Positions 46,854 to 54,807 of a stretch of DNA of 64,000 bases are shown piece after piece (position 1 is the first letter of the stretch; each line of letters begins with the position of its first letter). The notes under the pieces are model-generated. The model made no database searches and had not been told where the DNA came from. It saw only the letters and a program-made list of their open reading frames with translations. This stretch comes from Bacillus sp. 03113. Its GTDB lineage: Bacteria > Bacillota > Bacilli > Bacillales > Cytobacillaceae. The stretch is taken from the NCBI RefSeq assembly GCF_006546985.1, contig NZ_VATK01000022.1:1-64000 (forward strand), in the 5' to 3' direction. Both the position numbers and the translations under genes were made by a program.

Positions 46854-47636
46854 ATGACAAAAGGAAAAGTTTATCTTGTCGGAGCAGGACCAGGTGATCC
46901 GAAACTAATAACAGTATATGGAGCAGAATGTATCCAAAAAGCGGATGTTATTCTGTATGACCGTTTAGTAAATGAACAGCTGCTGCAATATGCCAAAAAA
47001 GACGCTGAACTTATTTTTTGCGGAAAGCTTCCTGGAAAACACGAATTGATTCAAGAGCAAATTCATGAGCTTCTAGTCAATAAAGCAATGGAAGGGAAGA
47101 TCGTGACCCGTTTAAAAGGAGGCGATCCTTGTGTATTTGGCCGTGTTGGCGAAGAAGCAGAAGTGCTGGCAGCAAATGATATAAAATATGAAATTATTCC
47201 AGGAATTACTTCCGGTATTGCTGCACCTGCCTACGCAGGAATTCCGGTAACACACCGGGATTATGCCTCTTCCTTTGCGATTGTGACTGGTCATGGGCGT
47301 GCTGATAAACAGGCAGATCATTTAAATTGGTCGGCACTTGCGCAAGGAATTGATACCATCGCTTTTTACATGGGAGTAGGAAACTTACCTAATATTTGCA
47401 AAAAATTAATGGAACATGGAAAACGTCCAGATACTCCAGTTGCCGTTATTCAATGGGGGACAACGGAAAAACAAAGGACAGTTACTGGGATATTAACAAC
47501 GATTGAAAATGAGGTAGAACGTGCACAAATCAAGCATCCAGCCATTATTCTTGTGGGTGATGTCATCCAAATCCGTGAAAAAATAAAGTGGTTTGAGGAA
47601 TTAGAATGTAAGGTGGAAGAAAAATGTCAATCATAA
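46854..47636 (+). CDS. cobA: Uroporphyrinogen-III C-methyltransferase (SUMT)
   Basis: 260 residues. VYLVGAGPGDPKLITVYGAECI, VTRLKGGDPCVFGRVGEEAE and VIPGITSGIAAPAYAGIPVTHR are the SUMT motifs. It makes precorrin-2 from uroporphyrinogen III by two SAM methylations, the entry to siroheme and cobalamin. It is not fused to a CysG or HemD domain. The dehydrogenase making sirohydrochlorin (SirC) is not in the window. Overlaps cbiY by 13 bases. Confidence 0.94.
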   Translation: MTKGKVYLVGAGPGDPKLITVYGAECIQKADVILYDRLVNEQLLQYAKKDAELIFCGKLPGKHELIQEQIHELLVNKAMEGKIVTRLKGGDPCVFGRVGEEAEVLAANDIKYEIIPGITSGIAAPAYAGIPVTHRDYASSFAIVTGHGRADKQADHLNWSALAQGIDTIAFYMGVGNLPNICKKLMEHGKRPDTPVAVIQWGTTEKQRTVTGILTTIENEVERAQIKHPAIILVGDVIQIREKIKWFEELECKVEEKCQS

Positions 47637-48193
47637 CTGAATTAAAAAGTCGGAGAGCGATACGAGACTATAGCGAACGTGATGTAGAGGACGAAAAAAT
47701 TAGGCAATTGCTCGAAGTAGCGACATGGGCGCCAAACGATCGAATGAGAGAGCCTTGGAGTTTTTATGTGATCAAGGACGAGGCTAAAAAACGCTATGAG
47801 GAATTAGCAGAGAAATTTTTGCAGGAGCGATTTCCAACGAAGCCGAATTTAGTGGAAAGTTCGCTGAAAGTATTAAAGAATACACCTGTTCATATCGTTG
47901 TTACAGCTGACATTGTTCCAGGTGACGATGAAGCATCTCAAGACAATGAATATGCGGTATGCTGTGCGATTCATTCGATGTGGTTGGCTTCAAAGGAGCT
48001 TGGACTTGGATTCGTTTGGCGAACTCGAGGAGTCGGTCTTGTTCATGATGATCGTTTGCAGCAGTTTATTGGTGCGCCTGAAAATAAGAAAATAGTTGGA
48101 ACCATCTTTATTGGATACCCAGATGAACAAGCGTTAAAAAAGATGAAAGCTCCTGCTAGGACACCATTTGAAGAAAAAACGGTTTGGCTGTAA
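47624..48193 (+). CDS. cbiY: CbiY-like nitroreductase-family flavoprotein
   Basis: 189 residues, full-length FMN nitroreductase fold. RRAIRDYSERDV (FMN phosphate Arg), APNDRMREPWSFYVI, and a late GTIFIGYPDE. A nitroreductase called cbiY ends the B. megaterium cobalamin operon; it has been compared with BluB, which makes dimethylbenzimidazole. Typical BluB residues are not obvious here, so a flavin reductase role in corrin or cobalt reduction is as likely. Start overlaps the end of cobA. Confidence 0.8.
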   Translation: MSIITELKSRRAIRDYSERDVEDEKIRQLLEVATWAPNDRMREPWSFYVIKDEAKKRYEELAEKFLQERFPTKPNLVESSLKVLKNTPVHIVVTADIVPGDDEASQDNEYAVCCAIHSMWLASKELGLGFVWRTRGVGLVHDDRLQQFIGAPENKKIVGTIFIGYPDEQALKKMKAPARTPFEEKTVWL

Positions 48194-48207
48194 AGAGAAT
48201 CATAAAA

Positions 48208-49071
48208 ATGCGGGTGGGAAAAGGAAGCTGCAACGGTACCTTTGGAGAGCTGATTCAAGGGGTTCTAGGTGAGCGTCCATTCTTAGTAACGCTCCCTATT
48301 CCAAAGCTCATAAGCGAAGCGATTTTTATTCCAAATGACTCAAATGGTTTATTTACGGGGCCTGTTTCAAAGAGTAAGGCAATAACAGCATGTGAGAAAT
48401 TGTTTCAACGGTATGATGTAAAAGGTGGGGGACATTTACAGTTTCGTTCTAATATTCCACTTGGCAAGGGGATGGCGAGCAGTTCTGCAGATATCGTAGC
48501 TGCTATAAGAGCGGCTGCAGACAGCCATTCCTTGCTCTTGACTGAAGAAATGATCTCTCAAATTGCCTGTGAAATTGAGCCAACTGATGGCGTGATGTAT
48601 GAAGGGGCAGTGGCGTACGATTATATGAGTGGGCAGCTGATTGATCGCTTCGGTTCTTTACCGCCTTTTGTGTTAATAGGCATTGATTTAGGTGGAACCA
48701 TTAATACGATTGAATTTAATCGATTGCCGAAAAGTTACACATCTTTGGAGCAAGCAGCTTTTGCAGAAGCTTTTCATTTAGTAAGACGGGGGATGAAATC
48801 TCAGAATTTATCTTTCATATGCAAAGCGGCAACATTAAGTGCGCAAATAAACCAAAAAAGATTGCTTAAACCGTATTTCAGTAAGTTTAAAAGATTAGCT
48901 ATGAAATACGAAGGAGGGCTTGTCGCCGCTCATAGCGGTACAGTTTTGGGTATCTTATTGAAACCAGCATTAGTCCAAACGGATGAGGTTCGCAACATGA
49001 TTGTAAAACAGATTGCGGATATAATCGATGATCATCGTCTAAAACCTCTCTATTTTTCTTCATACAATTGA
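48208..49071 (+). CDS. pduX: L-threonine kinase PduX (GHMP kinase)
   Basis: 287 residues from ATG 48208 (the TTG at 48184 inside cbiY has no ribosome site). CNGTFGELIQGVLG near the start and PLGKGMASSSADIVAAI, the GHMP ATP-binding loop, are typical of PduX. The enzyme makes L-threonine O-3-phosphate, the source of the aminopropanol linker of cobalamin after CobD decarboxylation. Weak ribosome site; expression may depend on coupling to cbiY. It closes the operon; cbiP, cbiB, cobD, cobU, cobS and cobT are not in the window. Confidence 0.87.
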   Translation: MRVGKGSCNGTFGELIQGVLGERPFLVTLPIPKLISEAIFIPNDSNGLFTGPVSKSKAITACEKLFQRYDVKGGGHLQFRSNIPLGKGMASSSADIVAAIRAAADSHSLLLTEEMISQIACEIEPTDGVMYEGAVAYDYMSGQLIDRFGSLPPFVLIGIDLGGTINTIEFNRLPKSYTSLEQAAFAEAFHLVRRGMKSQNLSFICKAATLSAQINQKRLLKPYFSKFKRLAMKYEGGLVAAHSGTVLGILLKPALVQTDEVRNMIVKQIADIIDDHRLKPLYFSSYN

Positions 49072-49131
49072 AACCTACCATTAAATTTATATTTTTATAT
49101 AAAAGCGCGTTTATTTTTCAGATAAATGTGC

Positions 49132-49168
49132 TATACTAAAAAAAGTTAAATCGTAATAATTCCGATTT
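49132..49168 (+). promoter_or_regulatory. Promoter -10 and Zur box
   Basis: TATACT at 49132-49137 is followed by the 21-bp dyad AAATCGTAAT, A, ATTCCGATTT (49148-49168). It matches the B. subtilis Zur consensus at all but one position of the half-sites. The dyad covers the expected transcription start, as in zinc-repressed genes. Confidence 0.85.
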
Positions 49169-49196
49169 GAAACAAATGGATAAAGTGAGGAGAAAA

Positions 49197-50135
49197 ATGC
49201 CTGAAGTATACATTTTATCTGGATTTCTTGGCGCGGGGAAAACGACTCTGTTAAAAAAAATACTTGAACAAGAATTGGCCAGCAATCGAAAAGTAGCTGT
49301 CATTATGAATGAATTAGGCCGTTTGTCCATCGATTCAATGGCTATACAAGACGATATCCCGCTGAAAGAGCTATTAAACGGGTGTATTTGCTGCAGTATT
49401 TCGGGACAATTGGAAGTCCATCTACAGGAACTTCTTGAGTTTGACCATTTCGATGCCATCTTTATAGAAACAACAGGTGCCGCCCATCCTTTAGAGGTTT
49501 TAGACGTATGCCTTTCACCACGGTTTGCTGAAAAAATCAGCTTGCCATCCATTGTTACACTCCTTGATGCTGATCGCTGGGAGCAAAAAGAGAGGCTATC
49601 CCTCCGTCATCGAAAATTGTTATCTGAGCAAGTTAAACATGCTGATACGGTCATTATTAATAAAATTGATTTAGTTACAGCTGAAAGCCTTCTAAATATA
49701 TGCAATGAAGTTAAAGCATTAAATCCGAATGGAAAAATGATTGAATCAACATTTTCAGACGTATCACTTGATGCATTTCAGCTAAAGGTCAAGTTGCAAA
49801 GTTCAAAAAGAAACAAATTAGAGCCATTACACGCTTTTGACCACCTGCATTTGAAATCTTATGTGCACACGTTTGAAAACCCTGTTGAGAAGGAAGGGTT
49901 TGCAGCTTTTTTAGCTAATATGCCTAATTCCATTTTGCGGATAAAAGGGTACTTACGATTTAAAGAGAGTCCCAATCAGACGATGATGGTTCAATATGCG
50001 TATGGTGTTCCTTTGTTTACATATGAACCAGTTCATTTTAAAAATAATCTCGTCTTTATTGGAGAGAATCTAGATCGATCTTGGTTAGAGAAGGAACTAA
50101 TGAAATTAGAAGAAAATAAGCTAAAAACCTTTTAA
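49197..50135 (+). CDS. CobW/COG0523 G3E GTPase, probable zinc metallochaperone (ZagA-like)
   Basis: 312 residues. Walker A GFLGAGKTTLLKK, the CXCC metal motif in NGCICC, ETTGAAHPLEVLD, and NKIDL (G4). The C-terminal CobW_C domain is present. Although the cobalamin operon lies just upstream, the Zur box in front of this gene points to zinc allocation under starvation, as for B. subtilis ZagA (YciC), rather than cobalt. Start 49197 follows GTGAGGAG; the frame from 49167 begins inside the Zur box. It is co-transcribed with the ferredoxin gene. Confidence 0.88.
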   Translation: MPEVYILSGFLGAGKTTLLKKILEQELASNRKVAVIMNELGRLSIDSMAIQDDIPLKELLNGCICCSISGQLEVHLQELLEFDHFDAIFIETTGAAHPLEVLDVCLSPRFAEKISLPSIVTLLDADRWEQKERLSLRHRKLLSEQVKHADTVIINKIDLVTAESLLNICNEVKALNPNGKMIESTFSDVSLDAFQLKVKLQSSKRNKLEPLHAFDHLHLKSYVHTFENPVEKEGFAAFLANMPNSILRIKGYLRFKESPNQTMMVQYAYGVPLFTYEPVHFKNNLVFIGENLDRSWLEKELMKLEENKLKTF

Positions 50136-50149
50136 GAGGAGATGAAAAA

Positions 50150-50536
50150 ATGGCTACTTGGGATTTAAGCAGAACAAAACATCATGTGCTTATTTGCAAC
50201 GGCAGCAGCTGTAATAAATGTGGTGCTGAAGAATTAACTGTTGCGATAAGAAAAGAAATTTCTGATCGAGATTTAGACGATGTCATCCATACGACAAGAA
50301 CTAGGTGTAATGGAAGATGCCAGGATAAGTGCGTCGTTATCGCTTATCCATCTGGAAATTGGTACAAAGAAATGAATCCTGAAGATTCAACTGCTTTTGT
50401 TGATTCATTATTAAATAATCGAGATCTGACTGGAAAAATCAGCCACTCGTATACAGAGAATGGATTTGAACGAGAAGAAGGAGTTGTAAAAGGGGTTGGA
50501 AAAGAGAAAGAAATAGTCCAAAGAGTTTCGAAATAA
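50150..50536 (+). CDS. Thioredoxin-like [2Fe-2S] ferredoxin, CbiW-like
   Basis: 128 residues. Cys-rich motifs CNGSSCNKCG near residue 18 and TRCNGRCQDKC near 62 fit the thioredoxin-fold [2Fe-2S] ferredoxin class; VLICNGSSC is the usual start. B. megaterium CbiW, the first gene of its cobalamin operon, is a protein of this kind. Here the gene sits 14 bases after the CobW-type gene, behind a Zur box, rather than in the cobalamin operon. AAGAGGAGA site before ATG. The C-terminal 40 residues are polar and probably disordered. Confidence 0.78.
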   Translation: MATWDLSRTKHHVLICNGSSCNKCGAEELTVAIRKEISDRDLDDVIHTTRTRCNGRCQDKCVVIAYPSGNWYKEMNPEDSTAFVDSLLNNRDLTGKISHSYTENGFEREEGVVKGVGKEKEIVQRVSK

Positions 50537-50605
50537 TTGAATAGAAAGTTAACATTCCAATAAAATTCCTTAGTCTAAAAAATGCACTTTTTTATTGATT
50601 CATCA

Positions 50606-50649
50606 CAAAAGAGCAGCGGGTGACTACTAGTCATCTGCTGCTCTTTTTG
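50606..50649 (+). terminator. Terminator of the Zur-box operon
   Basis: AAAAGAGCAGCGGGTGA pairs with TCATCTGCTGCTCTTTTT (G-T pairs included) around a short loop. Confidence 0.85.
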
Positions 50650-50755
50650 TATGCCAAACTAATTAATTCCCACTATGTTCCACTATAAAACTAGTATTTA
50701 ATGATAGTAATATTAACGAGTATGAATTTTATACATATAGGGGAAAAGTGGAAAA

Positions 50756-52266
50756 ATGAGAAAGCAATTTATCTTTTTTATTATTTTACTATTTTTAAGC
50801 ATTATTCCCAGTAAGGGAGAGGCAATAACCAATTCACTAACAATTGGCACTGTTAAAATAGATAATGTTAATGTTTACAGTTTACCAAGTCTAAGTTCAC
50901 AGATTGTAACTTTACTCAAAAAAGGTGGGGAATATCCAATCATCACTTCAGTCGTAGGGGATTCCGCAAGTTCGATCACTCACACTGTTATAGCAGGCAA
51001 TACGTTATGGATTATTGCAAATCAATATGGAACAACCGTAAGTGAACTTCAAAAAGTAAATAAATTAACAAAGACGAATCTTACCATTGGGCAAAAATTA
51101 AAAATCCCACAGAAATATATAAGTTATACAGTGGTTCAGGAGATACGTTATGGAAAGTCTCTCAAAAATTCGGAGTAACGATAAATGAGTTAACAAAAGT
51201 AAACAATTTAAGAACTACTAAACTTTATATTGGACAAAAAATGAATATTCCTGATTATTATTACCAGGTTCAATTGCTTGGAGGCAAAAAAGGATGGATT
51301 AAAAAGTCTCCTGTTCAAGCGACAACGAAAAACCGTATCGTGATGGGATGGAATTATAATGGAACGACAGAAAGCTACATCCAACAATTGCAAAATAAAA
51401 AAAACCTAAATGTTGTATCACCACGTTGGTTCTCGTTAAGTAGTTCAGAAAATGTAGTCACTGTTTCAACCGATAGTAAATACGTTCAGGCTGCGCATGC
51501 ATCAGGTAAACAAGTTTGGCCTTTACTAGGGAATAGATTTGATCCTGTTTTAACTGATTCAATCATAAGCAATCCTCAAAAGCGCCAAAAGCTTGTTACG
51601 ACACTACGTGATTCCTTAATCCAAAGCGATAGTGATGGAATAAATGTAGATTTTGAAAACATAGTTATAAAAAACAAACAAGATTTTGTCATTTTCATAG
51701 GTGAGCTGAAAGCTGCGCTTAAACCCTCTGGAATCTTAGTTTCTGTATTTGTTACCCGTACGAACAACGATCCTTTCTGGTCAGGGAGTTTAGACCGCAG
51801 GGAACTCGGAAAGGTAGCTGATTACATTATTATGATGGGTTATGATGAATATTGGGCAGGAGGAACCCAACCGGGTTCAGTAGCTACCTTGCCTTGGGTT
51901 GAAGAAGGAATTCAACTGTTGATGAATGATGTACCATCTCATAAAATCATTCTTGGTGTCCCATTTTTTACAAGAGAATGGGTTACCAATTTAACTACTA
52001 ATAAAGTAAAAAGCATTGACCGTACAATGGCGGAAGTTAACCAAATCATTAATGCAAATGGATTACAAAAAGTATGGGATGAAAAAGCATCTCAATATTA
52101 TGTTGAATTCACTGCGAATGAAGAAAAACATCAAATCTGGATTGAAGACAAGAAGTCATTAGAGCTACGACTTAATATCGTAAAACAGAATCATTTAGGT
52201 GGAGCTGCTGCTTGGCATATTGGTTCCGAATCACCTGATATTTGGAGTATTTATCATTTTAATTAA
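50756..52266 (+). pseudogene. Frameshifted SH3b/LysM/GH18 wall hydrolase (SleL/YaaH type)
   Basis: Reading frame 1 (50756-51178) encodes a signal peptide, the first part of an SH3b domain, LysM 1 and the first residues of LysM 2. A one-base loss near 51134-51136 then shifts the frame. The second frame gives GDTLWKVSQKFGVTINEL (rest of LysM 2), the closing SH3b strands (QVQLLGGKKGWIKKSPV), and a GH18 domain with DGINVDFE as catalytic motif. GH18/LysM proteins such as SleL cut cortex fragments in spores. Joined, it would be about 503 residues. It is either a recent pseudogene or a sequencing error, since the second frame stays open for over 1.1 kb. Confidence 0.85.
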
Positions 52267-52303
52267 TAATTATCTAGCTATTATTCTATACTCATAACTA
52301 TTG

Positions 52304-52330
52304 AGCCCGGATTTTATCCGGGCCATTTTT
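52304..52330 (+). terminator. Terminator of the GH18 gene
   Basis: GCCCGGAT pairs with ATCCGGGC, followed by a T-rich tail (ATTTTTG). Confidence 0.85.
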
Positions 52331-52431
52331 GTGTTCATTCTTAGCCCCCTCAATTAATTATTTTGAACAAAAAGTATTGAAAATCCGTTATGCTATAGAA
52401 AAGAATAAGTTTTTAGAAAGGAATGTTACAT

Positions 52432-53355
52432 GTGATGCAAACCGTTTTCTCTATTCTATTTCACGCAATGGTGCCTCTTTCCATTCCAGTTATTGCTGGG
52501 GCACTGCTTGCTCGATTTAAGAAGCTAGAAATAAAACCTTTGTTGACTTTATATTTATACTTTTTAACTCCAGCTATTATATTTAATACATTGCGAACAG
52601 CTAAAGTTTCTTTTGATGATATATATTTGACACTTGCATTCTCTATTCTTAATCTATTGTTATTATGGGCTACTGCAAATATTATTGGGAAAATACTTAA
52701 ATTGCCTTCTTCTGAAAATGCAGGTCTTACGTTAGTTTCGCTTTTTACAAACAGTGTGAACTATGGACTGCCGCTTATTTTACTTGTTTTAGGACATCTT
52801 GGTTTGGATAAAGCATCTGTTTATGTAGTGATCCAAATGATTATTGTAAATACATTAGGTGTCTATTTTGCAGCTCGTTCTCAATTCTCTGTAAAAAATG
52901 CGATTAAATCCGTCTTTTCACTCCCGGCCATTTATGCCGCATTGTTTGCTATTCTAATTCGCTTTTTACATATTCCCTTACCTTTAGGGATCGTAAAAGG
53001 GGTTTCAATGATCGCAGAAGCGTATTCTCCAATTGTATTAACTATTTTAGGAGCACAAATGATGAATGTAAAAAAGCAAATATTAGAGCAGAATGTGAAG
53101 TCGGCTTTTTGGGCTGGTCTATTTATAAGATTATTTTTATCACCACTCGTCGCATTATTTTGTTTATTTGTTTTAAATATAGAAGGGATATTATATTCTG
53201 TTCTCTTTATTTTGGCATGTATGCCAGTTGCAGTAAATGCTGCTATATTAGCAGAACGATTCAATGCATCCTCAAAATTTGTATCGAAATCCGTTCTTTG
53301 GACCACACTGGCTTCCTTTATTGTGCTGCCGATTCTGATTGTCTTTATAAAATAA
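52432..53355 (+). CDS. AEC-family transporter
   Basis: About 307 residues with about ten hydrophobic helices, auxin-efflux-carrier family. The two five-helix halves and the ALFTNSVNYGLPLILLVLG-like crossover segment (FTNSVNYGLPL, residues about 105-125) are visible. Bacterial members export malate, malonate or other small acids; substrate unknown. GTG 52432 is nine bases from AAAGGA; ATG 52435 and 52423 are alternatives. The end is basic. No obvious partner gene. Confidence 0.83.
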   Translation: MMQTVFSILFHAMVPLSIPVIAGALLARFKKLEIKPLLTLYLYFLTPAIIFNTLRTAKVSFDDIYLTLAFSILNLLLLWATANIIGKILKLPSSENAGLTLVSLFTNSVNYGLPLILLVLGHLGLDKASVYVVIQMIIVNTLGVYFAARSQFSVKNAIKSVFSLPAIYAALFAILIRFLHIPLPLGIVKGVSMIAEAYSPIVLTILGAQMMNVKKQILEQNVKSAFWAGLFIRLFLSPLVALFCLFVLNIEGILYSVLFILACMPVAVNAAILAERFNASSKFVSKSVLWTTLASFIVLPILIVFIK

Positions 53356-53787
53356 GAGTTCAATTAGAAAAGTTATGAAATGTAAACGAGAGCAATAGAC
53401 TTAGAAAAGAAAATCACGAAAGTTGTATTTATAGTTAAAGAGAATACATAATTTAAATAGAGTTAATAGTAAGTGAATTTATTTCTGAATCTGAAAGGGT
53501 GGTACAACAATAATTAAAGGGTGTGCTAACAAAATATCTTGATCATAATTTGGGTTGGATTATTTCTTAGATTCTGTCAAAAATCAAAGTGACAGTGAGA
53601 CAATTGAGAAAGATGTTTGTAAAAAGTTACTTGTTCTCAATAAACGCAACTTATCATTGTCTTGGGATTTTAAAATATCATTATAATTTTTAAATGACAA
53701 ATAGTAGGGTGAAATGGTGAATAAAATTGGATTTAATATTCTAATAATTTAATTTGTTTATACTGTTTTCCATTTGTATATTTCTCT
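53356..53787. other. AT-rich stretch without a supported gene
   Basis: No open frame with a ribosome site could be supported in these 430 bases. A short frame starting MVNKIGFNILII at about 53714 stops after 12 codons and is followed by hydrophobic codons in other frames. It looks like the decayed start of the small membrane protein next to it. Confidence 0.4.
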
Positions 53788-53988
53788 ATGTACAAAGACT
53801 TCGAAAACGGTTCAATGATTGGATATTTAATGATGATAATACTAACATCAATTCTAGCTTTCTTAGGTGAATTCTTTAACAGCACATTTGCTCTTATCAT
53901 AGGGAATATAGCATCTGTAATTATTTCAATTTGTTTCATTAGTAAGATGACAGGTAATGAACGTTGGGAAGGATATTTTAAACACTAA
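53788..53988 (+). CDS. Small two-helix membrane protein, possibly a 5'-truncated remnant
   Basis: 66 residues with two hydrophobic segments (about 10-27 and 33-53) and an end NERWEGYFKH. No ribosome site precedes the ATG. The DNA upstream encodes hydrophobic residues (for example LFILFSICIFLYV in another frame) and a start-like MVNKIGFN about 70 bases earlier, so the gene has probably lost its 5' end through indels. Not recognised. Confidence 0.45.
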   Translation: MYKDFENGSMIGYLMMIILTSILAFLGEFFNSTFALIIGNIASVIISICFISKMTGNERWEGYFKH

Positions 53989-54094
53989 CACCATTTCAAT
54001 TATTAATATTAGTTAGTTTTTTAAACTTAATTCCTCAGTTAATAGTAATGAAACTAGCAAATAAGTTGAAAATAAAGATTTATTGAATAAGGAA

Positions 54095-54130
54095 TGGAAA
54101 CTTCTTTGGTTTGGAAGTTTCCAAATTTTT
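54095..54130. terminator. Hairpin terminator in the decayed region
   Basis: TGGAAACTTC pairs perfectly with GAAGTTTCCA across nine bases, then a T-rich run. Confidence 0.65.
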
Positions 54131-54178
54131 ATTCAATATCAACAATAGCCCTTTAACATAACCATTTTAAAGTCCCCA

Positions 54179-54319
54179 TTAGCCTTCATAAGGTGGAAGT
54201 GACTTTACTTTATATTTTTTATCTGAATGCTCATAAAATTTTACGGTATGAAATCCAGTTTTGTTAAGTAATTGCTCCTTTTCTTCTTTGGTTTTATATG
54301 ATTTCATATGGTAATTCAT
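54179..54319 (-). pseudogene. C-terminal remnant resembling a SAM methyltransferase tail
   Basis: On the minus strand 46 codons read MNYHMKSYKTKEEKEQLL and then a GF-HTVKFYEH strand before ending in KSLPPYEG. The run SYKTKEEKEQLLNKTGF followed by a beta strand is what the last helix and strand of class I methyltransferases look like. No matching upstream part is found in any frame on the right side (54320-54600). No ribosome site. Best read as a fragment. Confidence 0.45.
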
Positions 54320-54625
54320 TTTTTATGCTTATACACATTTATATAACTATAAGTTTGTATGTTAAAAAAATAAAATTAAGCAATTTTCTTTAAAGAATTT
54401 TAAATGTAAGGTAATTAATTCAATGAAGTTAATTATTTTATATGGATAATAAGGTTCAAAAAAATCTAATGGTGAAAAAGTTTTTTTTATCCTTTGTTTA
54501 GGAAAGTGAATAACTATATTTATATAAACCTTTTTAAAATAAAAAGTCGAGAAAGGGAAATATCGTTTAATAAAAGAGATAGCCCTTTAAACTGAATCCT
54601 TAGCAGCTTGAATCGGCTAATAGTA

Positions 54626-54800
54626 TTAATACGACTGATGTTGATAGAATAAGGAACGAATATCATTTATTCGGTTCTGGATAAATTCGTTAAATGTTGA
54701 TGAATTTATAAAAGGACAATTAATATAAAAGGAATTGAAAACACGCGAATTTTTGGATTTATAGGGTCGAGTTTTTGTATTAGCACCCGGTCTAGCAGGT
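54626..54800 (-). other. Unassigned minus-strand coding-like tail
   Basis: A minus-strand frame ends here with an AT-rich, protein-like run (NSRVFNSFYINCPFINSS, then NEFIQNRINDIRSLFYQ). Its 5' part runs into the GC-rich methyltransferase gene in a different frame, so it is not a complete gene. It may be a piece of something the GC-rich block replaced. Not recognised. Confidence 0.25.
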
Positions 54801-54807
54801 ATTACTT

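Noticed and set aside
53494-53506. AAAGGGTGGTACA resembles the T-box sequence AGGGTGGNACCGCG
   Set aside because: The CCGCG part is missing, no specifier stem or terminator surrounds it, and no amino acid gene follows.
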